In this document: in pieces, positions 1 through 10,300 of the stretch
Layout: the number at the start of each line of letters is the position of its first letter
Position numbering within the stretch: position 1 is the first letter of the stretch
Source of the DNA: Pyrocephalus nanus
Taxonomy: Eukaryota; Chordata; Aves; Passeriformes; Tyrannidae
Direction: 5' to 3'
Assembly: GCA_038380795.1 (NCBI GenBank)
Contig: CM076272.1
Location: 5,018,001 to 5,082,000, forward strand
DNA length: 64,000 nt
The notes under the pieces: model-generated
Seen by the model: the letters and a program-made list of their open reading frames with translations, nothing else
Told to the model about the DNA's origin: nothing
Database searches by the model: none
Translations under genes and position numbers: made by a program

Positions 1-22
1 CTGAGAGTGTCCTCTGGCACAG

Positions 23-3000
23 AGCAAGCTGCTGACCCAGTACGTCCTCAACTTGGCCAAGTACGACCAGAATTACGACATCCGCGACAGGGCTCGCTTC
101 ATCCGCCAGCTCATTGTGCCCACTGAGAAGAGCGGGGCCCTCAACAAGTATGCCAAGAAGCTCTTCCTGGCCCAAAAACCCGCTCCTGTCTTGGAGTCCT
201 CCTTCAAAGGTACTCATTCCTGGTCACAGGGCATGGGGACACATGGGGCCAGCTGTCACCGTGGTGCTGCATAGCTGTCCCTGAGTTGCTGCCACCTCTC
301 CCCTTGTCGTAGATCGGGACCATTTCCAGCTGGGTTCCCTGTCCCACCTGTTGAATGCCAAAGCTGTGGGCTACCAGGAGCTGCCTGACTGGCCAGACGA
401 GGCCCCCGACCCCTCTGTGAGGAATGTGGAGGTGCGTGGCACACCTTGGCTGCATGGGGCCAAGGTGGGGGCACCATCTCAAGATCTTGGGAGAGCCCCA
501 GAAGGTGCCCAGGTGCTGTTTACCTCCCCCATATCCCCTATCTAGTGTTCACACACCCACTTGGAGACAGGGGGGATGAGGGCTGCTGTAGATGCCCCTT
601 ATGGGTGATGGCCCTGCTTCATTAACCCTGTGCCAGCAGGTTCCTGAGTGGACCAAGTGCACTATCCGGGAGAAGAGGAAGGAGAAGGTGGAGAAACCTT
701 TCTACTCTGATTCGGAGGGAGAGTCGGGGGCCACGGAGTCGGCAGACAGTGGTGAGGACCCAGGGGCATGAGGTCAACATGGCAGGGCCATCAGGCAGGT
801 GCCAGCATGGTGGGGCCATGGGACAAAAGTGTCATCGTTGTGGGGCATCAGACAGGAGACACTGCAGTGGGGACATCCCATCATAGTGGGGACACGGCAG
901 GGGATGTGGACGGATGCGGTGGGGGGGGAAATGTGGGGGGATGCAGTGGGAGGATGCAGGGATGCAGTGGGACACAGTGGGATGCAGCAGGAGGATGGGA
1001 GGATATGGTGGATGCAGTGGGACACAGTAAGAGGATGGGACATAGTGGGATGCAGTGAGAGGATTGGCAGGATGCAGTGGGAGGATGGAGGGATGCAGTG
1101 AGATGCAGTGAGAGGATGGAGAGATGCAGTGAGATGCAGTGGGAGGATGGAGAGATGCAGTGAGATGCAATGGGAGGATGGGGGGATGCAGTGGGATGAT
1201 GCAGGGATGTGGTGGGATGCAGCAGCAGGGCTGAGTTGTGCCCCCTGCAGAGCCTGAGTCTGGCAGTGAGGAAAGTGGCAGCAGCAGCAGCTCTGGCAGC
1301 TCCAGCTCTGGCAGCGAGGAGGAGGAAGAAGAAGAGGAGGAGGAACACAGTGGGGAGCAGTCAGAGGACAAGGAGGAGGAGGAGGAGGAGAAGAGGCTGA
1401 AGAGGAAGGAGAAGGAAGGCTCCCGGAAGGCAACCCCAAGGAGTGGGGGCAGGTACCCTCTGGGAAATGGAGGTGCCTCCAGCCAAACCTCCACCTCAGC
1501 CCCCCTGAGCTGGGCTCTTCCCACAGCCCCAGCGAGGAAGAGGAGGAGGAGGAAGGGGCAAAGAAGGCCAAGAAGAAGAAGGCCCTGCAGGGGAGGAAGG
1601 GCCGTGTCGAGACCTCATCAGAGGAGGCCAGCACCTCCGAGAGCAGCTCCTCTGGCTCAGACTCGGGATCCGAGGCAGAGACCAAGCGGAGGAAGGTGGT
1701 GAGGGCTGAGCTGGGCTGGGCTGGAGGGCACCACGGGGACACCCAGACCCCTCCATTCACACCCCATCTCTACTCCCCTGCAGCTCCCCAGTGGCAAGGC
1801 TGGCCCCAAGGAGATCTCCCTACTCGACTTGGATGACTGTGAGTGGCTTCCCAGGACACACGGGATGGCCATGGTGGTGGTGCTGAGGAAATTGAAGCAC
1901 AGGCACCCACCCCAGTGGGACCAGGGCCTCATGGGCCCTTTGGGAGCTGCAGAGCTGGGATAGGGATGGGTGGTCTGAGGGGTCCTTTTCTGCAGAGGAT
2001 GGCTGTGGGACACGCAGATGTGCCCATGGGATTGGCCCTGTGTGGCTGTGCCCAGGGGGTTGTGTCTACACCCATGGAGCTGTGCCACCAGGGCTGTCCC
2101 CACGAAGCTGTGCCACTGGGGCTGTCCCTGTGTGGTTGTTCCCATGGGGCTATGCCACCAGGGCTGTCCCCACATGGCTGTTCCCATGTGGCTGCCACCA
2201 GGGCTGTCCCCATGGGACTGTGAGTTTTGTTAACCCTTTTTTCCTCCATCCCCACCCTGCAGTCACCCCCCCTCCTCCCCAGCCCATCCCCTCCAGCAGC
2301 ATTGTCTCCACCAGCCTGGTGACGGACCTGGAGGGCCTCACGCTCACCGACACCTCCTTGACACCCACCGTAAGTGCCCCCGACACCCTCCACAGGGGGT
2401 TCCCAAGGTCCCTGTCACCCACAGGGGGTTCCTGGGACCCCTGTCACCCCCAGAGGCCACAGGGTGTGCTTGGCAGCCCACGCTGCTTCCCTCGGTGCAG
2501 CTGCTGAGCCCGGCATTTGGCACGGTGAAGACCTATGAGCTGCTACACCGCATGGCGGGTGAGGGGCTCGCCGTTGAGTACTGTTTCAGCCGCCGACCCT
2601 TCCCGGGGGACCCCCACATGGTGGCCGTCCAGATCCAGATCTCCAACAACACGGACGCTGAGGTGAAGAACCTGCGGGTCAGCGAGCCCAAGTTGCTCTC
2701 CGGCATGCGGATCCAGGAGTTCCCCGAAATTGGTATGGCATGGCATGGCATGGCACGGCTGTGATGCTGCAGGAGAAGGGGGACAGGGCTTGGTGAGTGG
2801 AGGGGACATGGGATGCAGTGGCACCCCTGTGGTTCCAGAGAGCCTGGCGCCGGGGGACACGGCCAGCGTGGTGATGGGCATTGACTTCTGTGACTCCACC
2901 CAGGCGGCAAACTTCCAGCTGTGGTGAGCATCTGGCACAGGGAAGGGCAGGACAGGTGTCCCCAGGGATGGGGAAAGTGGGATAGGCACTGATGTCCCTC

Positions 3001-4718
3001 CAAGGGATATGGAGCAGCCAGGGACAGGGAACAGCAGGACAGACCACAGCATATCCCAGGAGATATCCCAGCAGGATAGGGCATGGGGTATCCCAGGGGA
3101 TGGGGGACAGCAGTACAGGGCATGGAGTATCCCAGGGCATGGAGTATCCCAGGGCATGAGGGACAGCACAGCAGGCACCAGGGTCCTTCCAGGAGAGGGA
3201 GGAAACTGAGATGGGCAGGGGGTGGTTGGGGGACAGTAGGAAATGCACTGGACTTCCCTGCAGGGGACAAGGAGGTGACAGCAGCTCCAGGTCCAGCCTG
3301 ATGGGTTCCCCCTATTCCCAAGCCTTTTTGTGCCTCAGTTTCCCCCAATCACCCCTGCCCAGGGCAGAGATAGGAAGTGGGACATGGGGAGGGGGCACAT
3401 TTTGAGCACGTGCCCCCCTCACCCACCTTTCTCCCCAGCACCCATACGCGCCACTTCTACGTCTCCATCCAACCGCCTGTGGGGGAGCTCATGGCCCCCG
3501 TCTTCATGAGTGAAAACGAGTTCAAGAAGGAGCAGGGTGAGTGGGGGACAGGGATGGGGACAGAGAGGTGCGCGGGCACCCACTGCTGACACTCACCCCT
3601 GATTTTGTCCCCTGTGCCGCCCTCGCCGTGGCCCTAGAGCACCTGGCACAGCCGGGTGAGGGTAAGTGGCTTCTCACAGGCCCCTAGACTAGCTCTGTTC
3701 CCACCACCCCCTCCTGCACCCCAGTCTGCGGGTTGGGGTCACCAACCTGGCGCTGGGGTGGCCCTCTGGGTCCCCACAAGGTGTGGAGGGCTCATGCCAT
3801 CCCTGGCGCTCCCAGCACTGTTTCCGGTGAGTGATGAGGATGCCCTGGCCCTGTGTTCCCATGCCCCTTGAGCAGCACATCCCCTCCCTGCCCCCACGGA
3901 TGGGGGGCTGTGCTGAGCGGTGGGTGCTTGGTGACCTGCAGCATCCAGCCCCATGGCTGCCAGTGACCAGAGCAGCCCATCCACCAGGCAGGGACATGGG
4001 GATGAGCCTGGGCAGGGTTGTGAAAGAAGGATTTTCCCAAATCCACCAAATCCTGAATCAAGAGCAAGCAGGGCAGCCAGCTTGGGATGTGCTGGGGGAC
4101 CAGGATACAGTGAGCTGGCAGCTGGAGGAATTTGTTTTGGGGATGGCAAAGCAGGGCACAGCAGGGAGTGTGGCTGGAGATGGGCAAATACCTCTGCTGC
4201 CTGCTCCAGGGAAGCTGACGGGCATGAGCGAGATCATGGAGAAGCTGACACTGCCTGAGAAATGCCGGAGCGACCATGCCATTGTCCAGCAAGTGACCTC
4301 GGCTGCCAATGTGGGCCGCGTGCCCTGCGGTGCCAGCAACGAGTACAGGTAGCTGGACCCCCACACTGGGATCAGGCAGGTGCTATCACCTCTCTAGTCC
4401 CATCTGAATCACAGTGGGGACACTCAGGGTCTCTTTAGGACAAGGAGCCTGCATGAACCCATGGCTGTGGGTGGAGGCGCCTGCCTGGTCCCCGCTGGAG
4501 CATCCCAGGGGACGGGAGGGTGACAGGGGACAGCTTGCCCTGAAGCTCCGTGTTTACTCTCCGGCAGGTTTGCGGCCAAGACGGTGACAAGTGGGAGCCT
4601 GGTGCTCATCACCCTGGAGCGGCGGGAGGGCGGCACGGCCCAGCTGACCATCAACAGCGAGAAGATGGTTATTGGCACCATGCTGGTGAAGGACATCAGC
4701 CAGGCCCTGGCACAGTGA
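23..4718 (+). CDS. AP3B2: AP3B2, AP-3 complex subunit beta-2 (beta-NAP), 3' part
   Basis: Large beta subunit of the neuronal AP-3 adaptor, which sorts cargo into synaptic-vesicle and lysosome-related carriers from endosomes. The window holds 12 exons: 23-209, 313-431, 640-751, 1251-1452, 1527-1698, 1784-1838, 2263-2369, 2501-2732, 2839-2923, 3439-3536, 4210-4348 and 4568-4718 (TGA). Together they give 552 residues in one unbroken frame, every junction GT-AG. In order they encode the end of the adaptin trunk ([20 protein letters not shown]), a Ser/Glu/Lys-rich hinge (exons 4-5, long acidic and serine runs), then the appendage domain ([29 protein letters not shown]) ending in [14 protein letters not shown]. 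Matching to vertebrate AP3B2 by recall is close throughout; the hinge and overall wording favour AP3B2 over AP3B1. The 5' exons lie outside the window. The exon at 640 has a CAGCAG acceptor, and a possible extra microexon at 3638-3661 is listed separately. Confidence 0.95.
905..1227. repeat. Minisatellite in AP3B2 intron (GATGCAGTGGGAGGATGG-like unit)
   Basis: About 320 bp of imperfect tandem repeats with a purine-rich unit of roughly 20-30 bp built on GATGCAGTG and GGGAGGATG. It fills most of the intron between the exons ending 751 and starting 1251. The long apparent ORFs on the minus strand here are a by-product of the repeat. Confidence 0.85.
2018..2222. repeat. Minisatellite in AP3B2 intron (CACCAGGGCTGTCCCCA-like unit)
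   Basis: Imperfect tandem repeats built on GCTGTGCCACCAGGGCTGTC, with sub-units of about 24 bp. They lie in the intron just upstream of the exon at 2263. The unit is unrelated to the one at 905-1227. Confidence 0.8.
2733..2757. repeat. (GGCAT)n short pentanucleotide tract
   Basis: Four to five copies of a GGCAT pentamer start immediately after the AP3B2 donor at 2733. Confidence 0.7.
3045..3172. repeat. Minisatellite in AP3B2 intron (GGGCATGGAGTATCCCA-like unit)
   Basis: Imperfect repeats of GGGCATGGAGTATCCCA-type sequence in the intron between the exons ending 2923 and starting 3439. It is the third unrelated minisatellite in a gene segment under 5 kb. Confidence 0.75.
3638..3661 (+). other. 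AP3B2: Candidate 24-nt in-frame microexon in AP3B2
   Basis: Between AP3B2 exons 3439-3536 and 4210-4348 there is a pyrimidine-rich stretch ending in CCCTAG at 3637 and a strong donor GTAAGT at 3662. The 24 nt between them keep the phase-1 frame of both flanking exons. Inclusion would add eight residues (EHLAQPGE) after KKEQ in the appendage domain. I do not recall these residues in the mammalian protein, so the exon may be bird-specific, alternatively used, or fortuitous. Confidence 0.35.
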
Positions 4719-5027
4719 CAGCTGGGCCCCGCCACACCCACAGTCCTGCCCTCCCACTCCCTCTGCTCCACACTGCTCCCCATAACATTCCCTGCCCTGA
4801 TTTCTACCGGGTTTTTCCCTGCCCTGATCCCAAAAGGGGTGGCAGGCAGCGACCCTTGGGCCAGCTTTGCTGCTGGAAGGAAGGAGCAGGACGGGGCACA
4901 TGGGATGCAGGGAGATGTCCTACTCGGAAGGGTGGCAGCAGTTCCATCCCCCATGGAGCATAGCGTGCCCCCAGCCCCTCACCACCATCTCCCAGTGTAA
5001 CCCTTATTTATTATTCCAGGATCTCCC

Positions 5028-5033
5028 AATAAA
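5028..5033 (+). terminator. AP3B2: AP3B2 poly(A) signal AATAAA
   Basis: Canonical AATAAA 310 nt after the AP3B2 stop codon, which gives a short 3'UTR of about 330 nt. Confidence 0.75.
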
Positions 5034-5059
5034 GCTCTTCTCCAACCTGCTCCCTTCCC

Positions 5060-5860
5060 TTCTGCTCTGTGTGCACAGCAGCTGGATCAGCCCCAAACTC
5101 CCCCCATGCTGGGCTCTGCCAGCCTCCTTTGGGCAGCAACAGGGATATCGGGGGACCAACCATCCCTCAGACAACTGGGAACATGCAGAGTCTCTCAGGA
5201 GTGTGTGGCTGCTGGCTCCTGAGAACCTGGAATCGGGGTGAACCCCCAGGGGCAGGAGGCATTCAGTCCAACCAGGGATCAGAGGAGTTCTGGGAGGGTT
5301 CCAGCTATTAATTCAAGGCAGAATTGCTCATGGTTTGACCACAGAAATACCTGCTACGTCAGGGCTGGGTCTGTTCTGCAGTGTCACTGGTGGAGGGATT
5401 CCTGAGTCCTGCCCCCAGAGGTTTCTCATCTCCAAACTGGGATTAAAAAAAAAAAAAAAAAAAGGAAATTTGACTCTATATTAGGACTTCTCCTCCCAGC
5501 GCAGGCTGGGTGGGATTTCAGACAGCACTGGCTCTCTCCATCCAAAGCTGCAGCCCAGCTCAGAGCCAGGCCTGGCACTGGAGGCAGAGGATGAGCAAAG
5601 GACACGCAGGAGGTGTGAATGCTGAACTGCCTCCGCTGCTGCAAAAAGGGGTGAGGGGCTTTCTGCTTTTTCCAGGTAAGAGACAGGATAAAACCACCTT
5701 TATGTTTTCTGATGGGTGAGGAATCGCTGTCTGGGGCACAGCACCAATCATTGGATGTCAAGTGCTTATTCCACAGGGAAAGCCCATTCCCAAAATTCCA
5801 TGGGCTGGAGCCGCAGCCTCAGCGCTGCCTCACACCTTGGGATGCAGCTGTGAGCCCCAG
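5060..5860. other. AP3B2-CPEB1 intergenic DNA, proximal part
   Basis: No gene is supported here. The stretch contains a 19-nt A-tract near 5445-5463 and otherwise unremarkable unique-looking sequence. Short ORFs on both strands show no recognisable protein. Confidence 0.6.
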
Positions 5861-6960
5861 TGGTGCCACCACTCCATTCCCCTTAGGGGGCCTGATTTAG
5901 GCTCTCAGGGGTCCCATCCCCTCACAGGGGGACAGGGAGAGTGCCACAAGCCAGCACGTGGAGAGCTGCTGGCACTGAGGGCCAGGGCTGAAGCAGGACT
6001 CTCAGTGCCACCACCACCCCACTCCACTTAGAGGGGCTGATTTAACCCCTTGGGGGTCCCATTGCCTCATAGGGAGCTCAGTGAGCACCACAGGCCATGT
6101 ATGAAGAGCTGCCAACACTGAGGGGGCTCTGAAAGGGCTAAAGCCAGGCACCACAGCACTGCTATCATCCCATTCCCTTTAAGGACCCCATTTTAACCCC
6201 TTGGGAGTTGCATTCCCCTCACAGGGAGCACCACAGCCTGTGTGTGGAGAGCTGCCAGTGCTGGGGTGTGGCTGGGAGGGCTCCAGCTGGGCACTACAGT
6301 GCCACCACCACCCCATAACCCTTGGAGGGGCTCATTTAATCCCTTGGGGGTCCCATCCCCTCATGGGCTTACCAAGCATCACAGCGCAAGTGCAGAGAGC
6401 TGCTGGCACTGAGGCTGTCCTTGGGGACCCCATTTCTACCCTTGGGGGTCCCATTCCCTTCATGGGGGGGGGGGGGGCACAGTGAGCACCACATCCTGCA
6501 TGTGAGAACCACCAGCACTGAGGTGTCCCTGGGAGAGGGGCTGCAGCCAGATACCACATTGCCACCCTATTGCCTTTATGGGGGGCTGATTTAACCCCCT
6601 GGGGATCCCATTTCCTCACGGGTTCAGCGAGTGCCACCGCCTGTGTGCAGAGAGCAGCAGGCGCTGAGGTTTCTCCGAGGGGAAGCGAAACCTGGGGGCA
6701 ACCTGACACCACAGTGCCCCTACTCCCCCCCCTTTCCTTAGGAGGCTGATTTAAGCCCTCGAAGAGCATCGTTTTAACCCCTGGGGGTTCCCACCCCTTT
6801 ACGGGGAGCACAGTCCACAGCCCGTGCGCAGAGAGATGCCGGGTGCTGACAATGCCCTTGGGCGGATCCCATTTGAACCCCTCGGGGGTCCCACCCCCTC
6901 ATGAGGGGCACAGCGAGCCCCCCATCCTGTGTGCGGGCGCGGCGGGCGCTGAGGGTACCC
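5860..6960. repeat. Tandem array of about eight ~145-bp units upstream of CPEB1
   Basis: A core of the form (A)ACCCCTTGGGGGTCCCATyCCCTCA recurs, with the GTCCCA element near 5911, 6056, 6207 (degenerate), 6350, 6448, 6605 (ATCCCA), 6787 and 6888. Spacing is 98-182 bp, most often 143-157. Between cores each unit carries GGGGCTGATTTAA, GTGCCACCACCACCCCA and GAGAGCTGCyGGCACTGAGG-like blocks. Copies diverge by point changes and indels. The last copies run directly into the CPEB1 CpG island. Confidence 0.85.
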
Positions 6961-7350
6961 CGGGGGTCTCCGAGCGTCGCGCGGGGAGCGGCGCCGCCCC
7001 CTCACACCCCGCCCCGCCGCGCGCGCGGCGCTCCCGGGCTCGAACAGGCCGACGGCGGCGCCGAAAACGGCACGCGGTCGGCGCGCGCCGCGCGCATGCG
7101 CCCAGTATCCTCCCCTCAGCTGCGCCCCCTCCCTCCCCCCCCTCCGCCCCCTCCCCCCCCCCCCCCCCCCTCCCGGCCCATAAAAGCCGGCGGGGCGGGC
7201 ACGGTCCTGCTGCCCCCGGTGTGCCCTCGGCATCCTCTCGGACCGACCGACCGACCGCACGCAGCGCCGCCCATGGCTTTCCCGCCGGTGAGTGCGACCA
7301 CGTGCTGCCGTCCCGAGCCTCGTGGAAGTGCCCTCGCCACGTGTTTTCAC
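6940..7350 (+). promoter_or_regulatory. CPEB1: CPEB1 CpG-island promoter with TATA-like box
   Basis: CpG-dense sequence follows the tandem array. A C-rich tract (7124-7177, including an 18-nt C run at 7153-7170) is followed by CCATAAAAGCC at 7178-7188, a plausible TATA box. This would place the start site near 7210-7215, about 60 nt upstream of the ATG. A GACCGACCGACCGACCG tract lies in the presumed 5'UTR. Confidence 0.65.
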
Positions 7351-10300
7351 GCGGTGGGAGGGAGGGGGTTTCCCGCCGTTTAACCCGTGCGAAGAGCGAG
7401 TGGGAGTCCCCCGCTTACCTCGGTGGAGAGGGACCCGGGACCCCCATCCCACAGGAGACCGGGGGGGGGGGGGGGGGTGGATTCCCCTGTTCCATGTGCT
7501 AAGCGCTGGATGGCATTCCCCTTTTCTTTTGGATCTCCTCGAGGGGGTCGCGCTGCCGAGGTACCCCCGGGGAAACGGGGCTCTGAGGGAGCTCAGCCTC
7601 AGGGAACCCATAACTGCCCCGCGCCGTCTTCAGGGAAACACTGCGGGACGCTAGGTCCCAGTCCGGCGAGCGAGTGGTGCCTGCTGTTCCCCTCATCCTG
7701 GGTTTTTAGTGGGCTGAGGCTGGGCTGGAGGTACTGAGCTCTGATTTGTATGGTGGGGTGTGTTTTGGCTGGAGGGGATTTTCGCTCTTGCAAGCCGTAG
7801 GTCTGTGTGCTTCTGAACCGCCTTTTTTAGCGTGTAAAGTGAACAAAGCTGCTGCTTTACTGTCAGTGCAGGTGTTGTCAGCCCCATGTAGTGTCTGGCT
7901 GTTGTTGGTGACCCAGGAGACTGTCCCTACGTGTACTGTGTGGGCAAAGGCAACTTAAAGACAAGTCTGAAAAACAAGTTCTTTTTTTTTACCCTTCGCT
8001 ATTCCCCAGCTGAAAGCAATTAACGCTCAATGTGGCTGCCCGTGTGATGGGCTAACAAGGTGTGTGCTGGCACCTGGAGCTCTGCTGAGGGTCTGCAGGT
8101 ACAGCGGTGCACAACGGCGGGAGCTGGGCTTTGTGAGGAGCTTCAGGAGCCTGTCGTTTTGCTGCAAAGTGTCTCGACTCAAACTTTCCCTAAACCAATT
8201 AAAACCTTATTCAGCTTGGATAATATGCTGCAACAGGCAGCTGTGGGTATTGCTTGTGTACAAGGCTGTTTGAGTGATGGCTTCAAAATTATTTGCTCTA
8301 AGAAAAAAAAAATACAACGAAACCAAGAAGTAGCTGTCTTGACAGGGAATTGTCTTTTAAAAACCAGAGTTTTGGCAAAAGTGGTGTTGTCCCGAAGTCA
8401 GTGCTCCCCTGTGAATTAAGATCATCAAAATCCCTTCCAGTTTTGATTTTTAGCCAGCTATGTCAAAGATGTCTTTGTGCAGTTAACCCTGCAACAGTTC
8501 CTTAAGCTCAGCCTTGCTGATGGTGGGAGCGCTGGTGCAGCCTTGCTGAACCCTGTTTGAGATGAGGTCGGGGTGGGAGTGTGTTTGGTGGAAACAGTTA
8601 CACCAGTGGTGTGTTTTGCCATGAGTGTAGCTGACTGCAGCTTGGGAAACAAAACACACCACTAAAAAAGGATTTTTAGAGCTTCCTTTCATTGAAGTAT
8701 GGAGCCATCTTGACCTGGTTACGTTTAGACTGGCACCATTTTAACAGCATTTCAGATTTTTGTCTGGGGATTCAAGCCCCTCTTGGCTGTAGCTATAGGT
8801 ACAGCAAACCCTCCGGGCATCAAGATGGTGGTGCCCAGGTGGGATTTCTAGGGAAGATACAAAAAGGCTGCATTTTAGCTGAGGTGGATGAGCCTTGCCT
8901 GCTCGACAGCATCCCCAGGAGCTAATGCACATCTTGGCCATACCGGCAGCCAGACTGTGTTTAATGACTTCCCTAAGGATTAAGATATCCTAATCCTGTG
9001 CCAGTGCTGTTGTGATGCTGCAGGTTCTGCCTAGCCCAGGGATTTCATTATCTCTAGGTTTCCTGCAGGTGTGTCTGGGGCTGTGGAGGTGCCTTCATTT
9101 CCACTTGCCTTGGACAGCTTCGGTGGGTTTTGCTGCACAGGTGTGTCTTGTTCCAGCAACACTGAGTGCTGCAGGTGGTGCCTGGAGTGGGACCTCCTGC
9201 AGGTAAAATGTGGGATTGGCTTGGGGCTGGTGGGCTGGGAACTCCAGGGGCCTTGCCACCTTCACGATGCACAGCCAGCAAACAGGAGCTCTCTGCTGCG
9301 GTGTTAAGACTTGCTGGTGGTCTCTGTGTTACTCTGAGGGAGGGGGAAACTCCTCCTCCCCATTTTTGGGAGCTTGTTTTCTCACTTCAGTGTGTCTTGT
9401 TTGGACTGCTAGAGGTGTTTGGAGCCTGACAGTGCCCTCCTTGTGCCCTGGGGATGAATTTTTCTGCTTGGACATAGGTTCTTTGCTGAGCTGGGGTACG
9501 GAGAACTGCACTCCTGCCTGAGCTTCATCTTGTGTGTGTCCCAGCTCGGCCACAGTGATTTAACCTGCAGCCTCAGCATCATTTGCTCTGTGGTGCCACG
9601 CCTGCTACAGGGAACTGAATTCCCCCTCTCCGTTTGTGATCCAGGAACTTCCCTAGAAACTCGCAGCTCTTAAACAGCCAGTGGGTATCTTAACAGGTGT
9701 CAGCAAGTAGTGTCTGACTCCTGGTGGCTTTAAAGCACCTGTCGTCTGGATCGGCTTGGTAAAATTGTCTGCTTCTCTGGGTTGGGATTGTGAGCTGTAG
9801 ATGGGTGGAATGGCTGAGAATGTCTGTTGGGTCCCTGGTTACGCCTCGGTGTGTCTCACATTGTGCCTGGTCACTGCTGGGGCCTGCAGAAGGACCCACC
9901 ACTGCTGCTGGACCAGTGCCTCTGGGAGCAGGGGGGATCGATGGGGCGTGGGCTGTAGCTGTAGTTTGTAGCTGCCGTGTGAAGGACTTCCAGGGAACTC
10001 TGGAGAGGCAGCGTTGCCAAATCCTTCAAGGTGGAGTAGGGAAAGCGAATCTGAGCTGGGCTCTGGAGCGCTTGTCTTAATGGGGAGATTCCACAACGAG
10101 GCCTGCTCTGAGGACACAGCCTCGGAGCTGGACTTGGGTGTTTCTGGTATATTTTGGAAATACTTGGTTTATTTCCGAGAAGAAAGGATTTGGGTGGATT
10201 CTCCAGCTATGCGTTGCAAACTCTTTCCACCGCCCTATCCAGGCTGTTGGGGGTGGTTTGATCCCTGCGTGCTCTGAAGACCTGCAGAGCTCTTCTCAAA

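Noticed and set aside
774..1760. 328-residue minus-strand ORF opposite AP3B2
   Set aside because: It is a by-product of the intronic minisatellite and the GA-rich hinge exons; the composition is repetitive Pro/Ser/His/Cys with no family resemblance, and the real exons lie on the + strand.
5445..5463. A19 tract as the tail of a processed pseudogene
   Set aside because: Upstream sequence shows no recognisable coding or SINE/LINE body and no target-site duplication that I could see.
6799..7611. 270-residue minus-strand ORF across the CPEB1 promoter
   Set aside because: GC-rich CpG-island sequence seldom has stops; the translation is Arg/Gly/Pro-rich without recognisable domains.
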